Of a stretch of 64,000 nucleotides of DNA, positions 34,943 to 42,319 are shown piece by piece; position 1 is the first letter of the stretch; the number at the start of each line of letters is the position of its first letter. Made by a program: the position numbers and the translations under genes. Under the pieces are notes generated by a model, which worked only from the letters and a program-made list of their open reading frames with translations, was not told the origin of the DNA and searched no databases. Origin of the DNA: Coriobacteriaceae bacterium (GTDB lineage: Bacteria > Actinomycetota > Coriobacteriia > Coriobacteriales > Coriobacteriaceae); contig CABJBO010000005.1 of assembly GCA_902363875.1 (NCBI GenBank), positions 15,096 to 79,095 of the forward strand, in the 5' to 3' direction.

Positions 34943-35446
34943 ATGATTGTTCAGGTTCGAGTCGATGACCGTCTGATTCACGGACAGGTCGCCCTGGTGT
35001 GGACCAAGGAGCTCAACACCACCAGGATCATCGTCGCCAACAAGCACGCCGTGGAGAGCGACGCCCTTCGCATGACGCTTTCCATGGGTACGCCGGCGGG
35101 CCAGAAACTCCTCGTCAAGGACGTTCCGGATGCCTGCCGCATCGCGAACGATCCGCGCGCGGACTCCATGCGCATCTTCGCGCTCACCAACTGCGTGCGT
35201 GACGTGCTTGAGCTCGTTAAGGGCGCGCCGGGCAAGATTGAGGGCGTGAACGTTGCCAACGTCGGCCGCTTCGACAAGTCCGATCCGGATAGCAAGGTCG
35301 CCCTCAACTCCACGATCATGCTCAACCCGGATGAGCTCGAGGCCGCGAAGGAGCTTTGCGAGCAGGGTATTCCGGTTTTCCATCAGCTTATCCCGTCCAA
35401 TCCCAAGACTCCTCTCAAGAGTCTGATCGAGGCGGCGGGGAAATAA
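34943..35446 (+). CDS. PTS IIB component, mannose/sorbose family
   Basis: 167 residues. VRVDDRLIHGQVALVW carries the phosphorylated His13, the hallmark of the mannose/fructose/sorbose IIB proteins. It transfers phosphate from IIA to the incoming sugar at the IIC/IID complex. AGAGAGGAAG precedes the ATG. IIA and IIB are separate proteins here, unlike the fused ManX. Confidence 0.93.
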   Translation: MIVQVRVDDRLIHGQVALVWTKELNTTRIIVANKHAVESDALRMTLSMGTPAGQKLLVKDVPDACRIANDPRADSMRIFALTNCVRDVLELVKGAPGKIEGVNVANVGRFDKSDPDSKVALNSTIMLNPDELEAAKELCEQGIPVFHQLIPSNPKTPLKSLIEAAGK

Positions 35447-35492
35447 GGGGATTTGGCCAGGCGGCCAAATGAAATGAAAGAAAGGAAGTCAA

Positions 35493-36305
35493 ATGGTTGG
35501 GTTGGCAATAATGGCCTGGTTGACCGTGCTGATTTGCTACGGCGGCAACTGGGTTCTCGGTCAGTGCATGATCGAGCGTCCTCTCGTGGTAGGTCTCGTT
35601 GCGGGCCTCCTGATGGGCGACGTCAAGACCGGTGCCATCATCGGTGCCTCTCTCGAGGCGATCTTCATGGGCGCGGTTAACATTGGTGGCGCTATCTCCG
35701 CCGAGCCTGTTACCGCGACCGCCCTCGCCGTCGCCTTCACCGTTGGCGCTGGTATCGACCAGGGTGCCGCCATCACACTGGCCGTTCCCGTGGGCGTCGT
35801 CACCGCATTTCTCTCGATCTTCATGAACAACGTGTTCCTCGCGTTCTTCGCAGCCACCTTTGACAAGATGGCCGCCGAGGGCAACGAGAAGGGCCTCGCG
35901 CTTCAGCACTTCGTTCTCTGGTTCGTTAAGTACGCCGCCTTTGGCCTCATCGCCTTCCTCGGCGTTTACCTTGGCGCCGAGCCCGTTGCCGCCATTGTCA
36001 ACCAGATTCCGGCCAATGTCATGAGCGGCCTCAACGCCGTGGGTGCCCTCCTGCCCGCCGTTGGTATGGCGCTCCTGCTCCAGATGCTGTGGAGCACCGA
36101 GCTCAGCATCTACTTCTTCTTGGGCTTTACGCTCTACCAGTACCTCGGCCTCCCGATGATCGCCATCGCAGTTCTCGGTGTCATCATCGCGGTTGCCTCC
36201 GCCCTCCGCGACAAGGAGATCTTCGATCTCACCAAGAAGGGAGTGGCCACCCAGGCCGTTTCCGGCGACTCTGTAACCAGCGACGAGGAGGATTTCTTCG
36301 CATGA
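35493..36305 (+). CDS. PTS IIC component, mannose family
   Basis: 270 residues, mostly membrane helices. RPLVVGLVAGLLMGDVKTG and ASLEAIFMGAVNIGG are the conserved EIIC-Man segments. Together with IID it forms the sugar channel. AAAGGAAG lies upstream. It overlaps the IID gene by 4 nt (ATGA), showing translational coupling. Confidence 0.93.
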   Translation: MVGLAIMAWLTVLICYGGNWVLGQCMIERPLVVGLVAGLLMGDVKTGAIIGASLEAIFMGAVNIGGAISAEPVTATALAVAFTVGAGIDQGAAITLAVPVGVVTAFLSIFMNNVFLAFFAATFDKMAAEGNEKGLALQHFVLWFVKYAAFGLIAFLGVYLGAEPVAAIVNQIPANVMSGLNAVGALLPAVGMALLLQMLWSTELSIYFFLGFTLYQYLGLPMIAIAVLGVIIAVASALRDKEIFDLTKKGVATQAVSGDSVTSDEEDFFA

Positions 36306-37138
36306 GCAACCTGACCAAGAATGTGAGCCCTGAAGACAAGAAGATGCTCAACAGCATTTTCCTGCGCTCCTTCTCCGTGTTCGCTTCCTGCGCCGGCGGT
36401 TCCGTCAAGGCTGGCGCCGACGGCTGGCTGTACTCCGTCCAGCCCGCGCTTAACCGCTACTATGCCGATGACCCCGAGGCTCGTGCCGACGCCATGAAGC
36501 GTCACACGACTTGGTACAACATTACCCAGAACGTCGGCACGTTCGCCATGGGCCTCGTCGCCTCCATGGAGAGGGAGAACTCGCAGCACGAAGACTTCGA
36601 CACCGAGTCCATCGACGGTATCAAGGTCTCCCTGATGGGCCCGATGTCCGGCATCGGCGACGCAATCTTCTGGGGCGTCCTGCGTGTTATCGCCGCCGGC
36701 ATCGGCATTAACCTCGCCATGAGCGGCTCGCCCCTCGGCGCGATCATGTTCCTGCTGATCTACAACATCCCGTCGATCCTCTGCCGATACTTCATGACCT
36801 ACCTCGGCTTCAGCATGGGCACCAACTTCATCTCCGAGATGTACGAGGGTGGTCTCATGAAGCTCATCACCAAGGCGACCTCCACGATCGGCCTGGTGAT
36901 GATCGGCGCCATGACCGCGGCGAACGTCCAATTCAACACGATCCTGTCCATTCCGGTTCAGGACTCCGACCCCGTCATGATCCAGACCTACCTCGACTCG
37001 ATCTTCAAGGGCATCGTGCCTCTGGGACTTACGCTCGTCGTCCTCTGGCTCCTGCGCAAGAAGAACGTGAACGTCAACATCATCCTGGTCGGCATCATGG
37101 TTCTGGCGCTCGTCCTCGGCCTCGTGGGCATCGTGTAA
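36302..37138 (+). CDS. PTS IID component, mannose family
   Basis: 278 residues from the ATG overlapping the IIC stop. FLRSFSVFASCAGGSVKAGA and the HTTWYNITQNVGTFAMGLVASME segment match EIID-Man; GPMSGIGDAIFWG is the most conserved part. C-terminal membrane helices with VPLGLTLVVLWLLRKKNVN. It completes the IIA/B/C/D set. The frame opens upstream inside the IIC gene, but no start signal supports that. Confidence 0.93.
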   Translation: MSNLTKNVSPEDKKMLNSIFLRSFSVFASCAGGSVKAGADGWLYSVQPALNRYYADDPEARADAMKRHTTWYNITQNVGTFAMGLVASMERENSQHEDFDTESIDGIKVSLMGPMSGIGDAIFWGVLRVIAAGIGINLAMSGSPLGAIMFLLIYNIPSILCRYFMTYLGFSMGTNFISEMYEGGLMKLITKATSTIGLVMIGAMTAANVQFNTILSIPVQDSDPVMIQTYLDSIFKGIVPLGLTLVVLWLLRKKNVNVNIILVGIMVLALVLGLVGIV

Positions 37139-37180
37139 GGCGGTTTCCGGATCATCCGAAGCCTGTTCAAGGCAATTCCT

Positions 37181-37217
37181 GGCGGCACGCGATCGAGGAC
37201 ATTCGACGCGTGCCGCC
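37181..37217 (+). other. Stem-loop between IID and aldo-keto reductase genes
   Basis: Perfect 11-bp stem GGCGGCACGCG / CGCGTGCCGCC with a 15-nt loop, without a following T-run. Its place inside an operon suggests mRNA processing or stabilisation of the PTS segment rather than full termination. Confidence 0.55.
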
Positions 37218-37235
37218 CCATTAGAAGGAGAGAAT

Positions 37236-38180
37236 ATGCGCTACACGCACCTCAAGAACTCCGACGTTGACGTCTCCCAGCTCGCCGTGGGCACCTGGGC
37301 GATCGGCGGCGACTCCTTTGGTGAGAACGATGACGCCGCCAGCATGTCCGCCATCCGCACCATGCTCGATCACGGCGTCAACCTCATTGACACCGCGCCG
37401 TGCTATGGCAACGGCGCGTCCGAGAAGGTCGTCGGCAACGCGCTCAGGGGCGTCGACCGAGAGAGCTACCTGCTCTCGACCAAGGTTGGCCTGATTACCA
37501 GCGCCGCCGGCTATGACCGCGACTCTTCGTTCAAGAACATCATGAGGGAGGTCGAGAGCTCGCTGCGCAATCTCCGCACCGACTACATCGACTTCTACTT
37601 CGTGCACTGGCCCGACGCCAAGACCCCGTTCTCCGAGACGATGTGCGCCCTCCAGCTCCTCAAGGAGCAAGGCAAGATTCGCCACATCGGCGTCTCCAAC
37701 TTCACGACCGAGATGATCGAGGAGTGCGAGAAGGTCGCTCAGGTCGACGTCCAGCAGCCGCCCTACTCCATGGTCGACCGCTCCTCCGAGGACCTTATCA
37801 AGTGGGGCTACGAGCGTGGCATCGACTCCTTCACCTATGGCTCCCTTGGCGCGGGCATCCTGTCGGGCAAGTTCCGCGAGCTGCCGAAGTTCGAGGAGGG
37901 CGATGTTCGTGGCGGCTTCTACGACTACTTCCAGGAGCCCAAGTTCTCGCGCGTCCAGGAGCTGCTCAAGGTCATGGACGAGATCGCCGAGGCTCATGAC
38001 AAGCCCGTGGCACAGGTCGCCGTGAACTGGAGCACCCAGAAGGAGTACGTGGGCACCGCGCTCGTTGGCGTGCGCACGGACGCCCACGCGATTCAGAACT
38101 GCGAGACGTTCGAGTGGGAGCTTTCCGCCGATGAGATGGCCAAGCTTGACGCCAAGCTTGACGAGCTGAAGATCGGCTAG
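37236..38180 (+). CDS. Aldo/keto reductase
   Basis: 314 residues, a TIM-barrel NAD(P)H oxidoreductase. The catalytic tetrad is visible: Asp52 and Tyr57 in IDTAPCYGNG, Lys83 in LSTKVG, His124 in YFVHWPD. IRHIGVSNF and the C-terminal VQ/ALVGVRTDAHAIQN region are usual. AGAAGGAGAG precedes the ATG. In this operon it may reduce or oxidise the sugar or the aldehyde released by the aldolase. Confidence 0.9.
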   Translation: MRYTHLKNSDVDVSQLAVGTWAIGGDSFGENDDAASMSAIRTMLDHGVNLIDTAPCYGNGASEKVVGNALRGVDRESYLLSTKVGLITSAAGYDRDSSFKNIMREVESSLRNLRTDYIDFYFVHWPDAKTPFSETMCALQLLKEQGKIRHIGVSNFTTEMIEECEKVAQVDVQQPPYSMVDRSSEDLIKWGYERGIDSFTYGSLGAGILSGKFRELPKFEEGDVRGGFYDYFQEPKFSRVQELLKVMDEIAEAHDKPVAQVAVNWSTQKEYVGTALVGVRTDAHAIQNCETFEWELSADEMAKLDAKLDELKIG

Positions 38181-38182
38181 CC

Positions 38183-39262
38183 ATGGGCACCGAGGAGAGG
38201 AAGTACCCCACTTCCGAGCTTGAAGTGCTTGAGCGTGGATCTAGGGAGGTCGTGGAGCCCAACGGGCTGAAGCTCCTGCTGAAGCCCGTGCCGGGAGACG
38301 AGCGCGAGCGCGTGCTCGATCCGCGCGTCTACGCGCGCGCCCATGCGAAGCTCGCCGCCGGCCCGGCGCCGGCGGGGCCGGTGGACGTGATCGCGTGGCG
38401 CTCCGCTCCCAACAAGGAGACCCATGTCGTGAGGGGCTCGAACGTCGCCAAGAAGACCGTCGTCATGAACTTTGGCGACAGGGGCATTCCCCTGCACGTC
38501 TTCACGCCCGAGGGCCACGGGTGCGGCTCCGCCGCGCTCGTGTTCATCCACGGCGGCGGCTTCATGGTGGGCAACATTGGCCAGTACGAGAACTGCCTGC
38601 GCGACATCGCGGAGCGAACGGGCTGCGTCGCGATCTACCCGGAGTACCGCTTGTCTCCCGAGACGATGTTCCCCGGTGGTGTCGAGGACTGCGTGAAGAC
38701 GCTCGACTGGCTTGTCGAGCATGCGGATGAGCTGGGTGTCGACGCGACGCGGGTCGCCGTGGCTGGCGACTCCGCGGGCGGAAGCCTGACCAACGCCGTC
38801 GTCCTCGACGGGTCCCATGCGGACAGGATCAAGCTCGTGGCCGAGCTGTATCCGCTCGTCGACGGCGGCCCCGTTCCGGAGGAATGGTCCTATGACCTCT
38901 ATGAGATTGTGAACGACCAGAGGATCGAGGCTTTGAGCAGGGTGGATCGCATTCGCAATGCCAATGATGACCTGCCGCTGATGTACACCAACGGCAATGC
39001 GGAGGAGATGCTCGACCCGAGGGTGTCTGCCCTGTTCGCGGAGGACGTGAGCGCGTTCCCCCGCACGGTCATCATCTCTTCCGAGTATGACTACCTGCGC
39101 TATCAGGATGAGCTGTTCGCGAAGAGGCTGCAGGATGCGGGCGTTGATGTCACCGCGATTCGCTATCGCGGCTGCGACCACGGCTTCTTCGAGATGTACG
39201 GCGTGATGCCTCAGGCTGAGGACGTCTGCCGCGTCATCTCCGAGGAGCTTGCGAAGATCTAG
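38183..39262 (+). CDS. Alpha/beta hydrolase, HSL-type esterase
   Basis: 359 residues. Oxyanion motif HGGGF (123-127), nucleophile Ser197 in VAGDSAGGS, acid Asp303 in SSEYDYLR, base His333 in CDHGF: the full hormone-sensitive-lipase-type triad. The N-terminal ~100 residues form a cap. Starts 2 nt after the reductase stop, so it belongs to the operon. It may remove acyl groups from the sugar substrate before or after uptake; no signal peptide is present, so it acts in the cytoplasm. Confidence 0.88.
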   Translation: MGTEERKYPTSELEVLERGSREVVEPNGLKLLLKPVPGDERERVLDPRVYARAHAKLAAGPAPAGPVDVIAWRSAPNKETHVVRGSNVAKKTVVMNFGDRGIPLHVFTPEGHGCGSAALVFIHGGGFMVGNIGQYENCLRDIAERTGCVAIYPEYRLSPETMFPGGVEDCVKTLDWLVEHADELGVDATRVAVAGDSAGGSLTNAVVLDGSHADRIKLVAELYPLVDGGPVPEEWSYDLYEIVNDQRIEALSRVDRIRNANDDLPLMYTNGNAEEMLDPRVSALFAEDVSAFPRTVIISSEYDYLRYQDELFAKRLQDAGVDVTAIRYRGCDHGFFEMYGVMPQAEDVCRVISEELAKI

Positions 39263-39295
39263 AGGTTCGTCGCGGTGGCCTCCTGGACGAGTGAC

Positions 39296-39333
39296 GGTCC
39301 GGCGGGATGCTAGGTGCGTCCCGCCGGACCTTT
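39296..39333 (+). terminator. Terminator of the PTS/aldolase operon
   Basis: Perfect 12-bp stem GGTCCGGCGGGA (39296-39307) and TCCCGCCGGACC (39319-39330), then TTT. Confidence 0.8.
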
Positions 39334-39432
39334 GCGTTGGCGGGCGCGTGTGGGGTTTGCCTCGGCGGTGCCGGATTGACTGGGAGACGCGTTTACCGCC
39401 GAGCTTCCAAGCGAGCCCAGCAAGCAAACCGC

Positions 39433-39684
39433 GAGCTGAGCCCCAAGGGCATCGACAAGGGCGTGGGCGTGGCGCGAGCGCTGGCGTATCTGGGCCGCGA
39501 GGGAAATGCGCGCACTTTTGGCTTCGGCGATTCGGGCAACGACCTGGGCATGCTCGCCGCCGTCGAGACGGCTGTTGCCATGGGCAACGCCATGCCCGAG
39601 GTCAAGGCGGTCGCCAACTACGTGACCGACGACGTCGCACACGACGGTACCGTCACCGCCATGCGCCACTTTGGGTTGATCTAG
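39433..39684 (+). pseudogene. C-terminal remnant of a Cof-type HAD hydrolase
   Basis: About 84 codons match only the last third of a Cof-like phosphatase: ELSPKGIDKGVGVARAL, FGFGDSGNDLGMLAAVE (motif IV), VAMGNAMPEVKAVANYVT, and a proper stop. The N-terminal part with DxDGT is absent; upstream sequence (39334-39432) gives unrelated residues. The codon use (CGC, TTT, GCG) resembles the rest of the chromosome rather than the adjacent PTS operon. It therefore looks like a resident gene cut at its 5' side, perhaps when the sugar locus arrived. Confidence 0.7.
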
Positions 39685-39895
39685 CGGGAACCGTCCAATT
39701 ACCGTTCACCCGCGGCGGGCGGCTCAAATCGGCTCGCCCTGCAAAATCGTTTTGCCGCTGGAGGGTGTGCTCAAAAACGCTAAAGCGTTTATGCCGTTCG
39801 CCGAGAAGATAAAAAACCGCAGCTCACGCCTTGATAAACGTAGGTAAAGTGTTTAGCAGTTTAACGCCCATGTGCAAGCGAAAGGAATCAGGCAG

Positions 39896-40600
39896 ATGGC
39901 AATCAAGGTGTTCGCTGACGGTGCAAACCTCGAGGGCATGCTCGACATGTACGAGAACGGCAACGTTCAGGGCTTCACAACCAACCCGTCCCTTATGAAG
40001 AAGGGCGGCGTGACGGATTACCGCGCATTTGCCAAGGAGGTCCTGGCCCACATCACCGATGTGTCCGTTTCGTTTGAGGTTTATGCCGACGACGTAGAGA
40101 CCATGGAGGTCGAGGCACGCGAGATCGCTACCTGGGCCGAGAACGTCTACGTCAAGATTCCGTGCGTGACCACTAAGGGCGAGTCCACCGCCGAGCTGGT
40201 GCGCAAGCTTTCCGCCGACGGCATTAAGGTCAACGTCACCACCATCTTCACGCCCGCGCAGGTCGACGAGATGGTCGAGGCCGTTGACGCCGAGACGCCG
40301 TCCATCATCTCGCTCTTTGCCGGCCGTATCGCCGACACCGGCGTCGATCCCATTCCGTTTATGACGGAGTCGGTCAAGAAGGCCGCCGCCAAGCCAAACT
40401 GCGAGGTCCTGTGGGCGTCCACGCGCGAGCTCATCAACATTTACCAGGCCGAGGCCTGCGGTTGCCAGATCATCACGGTGCCCAACAGTATCCTGGCCAA
40501 GCGCAAGAACATCGGACGTGACCCGTACGAGGTCTCGCTCGATACCGTGCGCGGATTTGCCAAGGATATCGCCGCTCTGGGCTTCCATATCCTGCCGTAA
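39896..40600 (+). CDS. Transaldolase, TalC/fructose-6-phosphate aldolase type
   Basis: 234 residues, the short form of the family (~215-220). Schiff-base Lys87 in VYVKIPCVTTKG. GFTTNPSLMKKGG near the N-terminus and SLFAGRIADTGVDP are family marks. It either transfers dihydroxyacetone units in the pentose phosphate pathway or cleaves fructose-6-phosphate; sequence reading cannot separate the two. AAAGGA precedes the ATG. A candidate promoter TTGATA-N17-TAGCAG lies at 39831-39859. Single gene with its own terminator. Confidence 0.9.
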   Translation: MAIKVFADGANLEGMLDMYENGNVQGFTTNPSLMKKGGVTDYRAFAKEVLAHITDVSVSFEVYADDVETMEVEAREIATWAENVYVKIPCVTTKGESTAELVRKLSADGIKVNVTTIFTPAQVDEMVEAVDAETPSIISLFAGRIADTGVDPIPFMTESVKKAAAKPNCEVLWASTRELINIYQAEACGCQIITVPNSILAKRKNIGRDPYEVSLDTVRGFAKDIAALGFHILP

Positions 40601-40617
40601 GCAAGGGTACCCCCTGC

Positions 40618-40801
40618 GGCGACGTGCAAAATCGCGAATATTCAGCACGGTAAAGGCTTTTACCAGCTGGTTGAAGCACGGAACGGCCCCCGTTTTGGCT
40701 CTAATTGACGCTAAAACGGGGGCCGTTTTTGCTTTTATGGCTCTCTGAGGCACCGCGGGGCTATCGAGAGATGCTGAATATTCGCGATTTTGCACGTCGC
40801 C
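40618..40801. repeat. Intergenic inverted-repeat element, family F1 (copy 2)
   Basis: Perfect 30-bp terminal inverted repeats at 40618-40647 and 40772-40801 (GGCGACGTGC, AAAATC, GCGAATATTC, AGCA). They match the arms at 81-110. Inside lies a strong terminator. It follows the transaldolase stop codon by 17 bp. Confidence 0.8.
40682..40731 (+). terminator. Terminator of the transaldolase gene, inside repeat F1
   Basis: Perfect 15-bp stem AACGGCCCCCGTTTT (40682-40696) and AAAACGGGGGCCGTT (40713-40727), then TTTTG. Confidence 0.85.
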
Positions 40802-41005
40802 AAGAGGGGGAAGTCGGGCCCTACTCTGACCACTCGGACGTACTCTTACCCGAACCCGCTGCTTCATGGGACGGCATGTCATGCGTCTGAGCTGCGGTTT
40901 TCATGCAGCGGGTAGTCGGATTGCTGCTGAGTTGCTCGAACCTACTCGAACCTACTCTGTTCGAGCGGGGCCCAAATGGTAAGGGGCTATTAGGGGGCTG
41001 AAGAG

Positions 41006-42139
41006 CTATAGGGAGCTCGAAGAGATGACATCGGCTCCCGAGCGCATGACTTCCCCCAGCATCCTGATTCCTCGGTCAAGCTCGATCTGCTTTTCGAAAT
41101 AGTCGGCGTGCTCAAGGAAGCGCTCGCGCAGGGTGCGCAGGCCTGCCGCCTTTTCCGACCTCGCGTCCGCATCGCTGACAATTCTATCGAAGCAGAGCAC
41201 GAGTGCGGTGAAGTCGTGGATGACGGGGAAGCGCTTCGTAAGGGCGACGAGCTCCTGGTCGATTCCGAGCTCCTCCCGCGCGGCCGTCGCGATGGAGCCG
41301 ACGGGCTTCTGTAGACGCTGCCCGATCGTGTTCAGAACGTTGCCGTTATGAGCGGCCGCGTTGCGCAGGGCCTTCACGGGGAACAGGAGCTGCTTGACGG
41401 ATTCGGCCTCCTGGCTGCGTTCCCTCCTGAGGTCGTAGAAGTAGAACTTGTAAAGCGCGATGATTCCCCCGAAGGAGACGAGTTCCAGGTAGTTCCAGAC
41501 GTACATGTCCTCGCGTCTGCCGTACTTATTCGCGAGGTCCCGGGTGTAGTTCGAGTCTCCGAGGTACGAGACGCTGCGCTCGAGGTGCTCCGGGTCTATC
41601 CCCAAAGTCTGATCCTCGGCGATGTGGAGCATCTCGAGGAAGAGCATCACCCGATCGCTGCCGCCCACCCCATCTAGCCGGTCGGCGATGGCCTTCATCC
41701 TCTCGACGGTGGCTTCTGACCCGCTTGGATCGAACCGCTCCTCCAGCATCCTCTCCTTACGCAGCCTTTCGTGGGCGAAAAGGAGGTCGAGGACCTCCTT
41801 CCCGTCGGCGCCGTCGTCCATCATCGTCCGGTTTAGATGGACCTTCATGTAGTGCTCGATGTCAAGCGTCATCGAGAGGATGTGCTCGCGGAGGTGGTGG
41901 TCGAGTCTGGTGAGCTCGGTGAGGTAGGCGAAGTCTAGGTTGACGTAGCGTCCGTAGCCCTCCGACGCGGGGCTACGATACGTTGAGAAGCACTTCGCAA
42001 ACGCCTTGACCTTGAAGAAGAAGTTCTTGTCGCGGAGGAACGCGACTGCATCCTTGGGGCTCATTATGTCGAAGCGGACGCCCCGCTCTGCGAGGTGGGC
42101 GACCTGTTGTTCTGCCGGGATGAGCGGGCGCTCCTTCAT
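41006..42139 (-). CDS. Abi-family (Abi_2, AbiD/F-like) HEPN protein
   Basis: 377 residues. The N-terminal pattern (LIPAEQQVAHLAERGVRFDI, then FLRDKNFFFKVKAF and Y-x-x-LDFAYLTELTRLDHHLREHIL) and HYMKVHLNRTM are typical of the Abi_2 family of phage abortive-infection proteins. RNAAAHNGNVLN at 259-270 is a HEPN-type R-x4-H motif that probably forms an RNase site. It has no obvious partner gene. Start is the ATG at 42139 with AACGATC upstream preceded by GGAGGA. GC and codon use (CGC/AGG/TCC) differ slightly from neighbours, consistent with acquisition. Confidence 0.82.
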   Translation of the reverse strand: MKERPLIPAEQQVAHLAERGVRFDIMSPKDAVAFLRDKNFFFKVKAFAKCFSTYRSPASEGYGRYVNLDFAYLTELTRLDHHLREHILSMTLDIEHYMKVHLNRTMMDDGADGKEVLDLLFAHERLRKERMLEERFDPSGSEATVERMKAIADRLDGVGGSDRVMLFLEMLHIAEDQTLGIDPEHLERSVSYLGDSNYTRDLANKYGRREDMYVWNYLELVSFGGIIALYKFYFYDLRRERSQEAESVKQLLFPVKALRNAAAHNGNVLNTIGQRLQKPVGSIATAAREELGIDQELVALTKRFPVIHDFTALVLCFDRIVSDADARSEKAAGLRTLRERFLEHADYFEKQIELDRGIRMLGEVMRSGADVISSSSL

Positions 42140-42194
42140 GATCGTTCCTCCAAAACGAAAAATGCGGCTGTAGGTACAGGTACCCGCAGCCGCT

Positions 42195-42212
42195 AAAAGC
42201 CCGAAGGCTTTT
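42195..42212 (-). terminator. Short terminator after tex
   Basis: AAAAGCC (42195-42201), loop CGAA, GGCTTTT (42206-42212). It lies between the tex remnant and the abi gene on the same strand and is usable in both directions. Confidence 0.5.
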
Positions 42213-42319
42213 CACACTGCGGACAGTATACCCCACTTTGCCGAAGGGGCAAAGAGCGCGGGGAACGCCCGCCCTCTTTGCGACACTTGCCGCGAAGAGG
42301 GGATATCCGCTTTGGCGGT

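Noticed and set aside
40618..40801. IS element or transposase remnant
   Set aside because: Only 184 bp, with a terminator inside and no coding remnant; kept as a repeat element instead.
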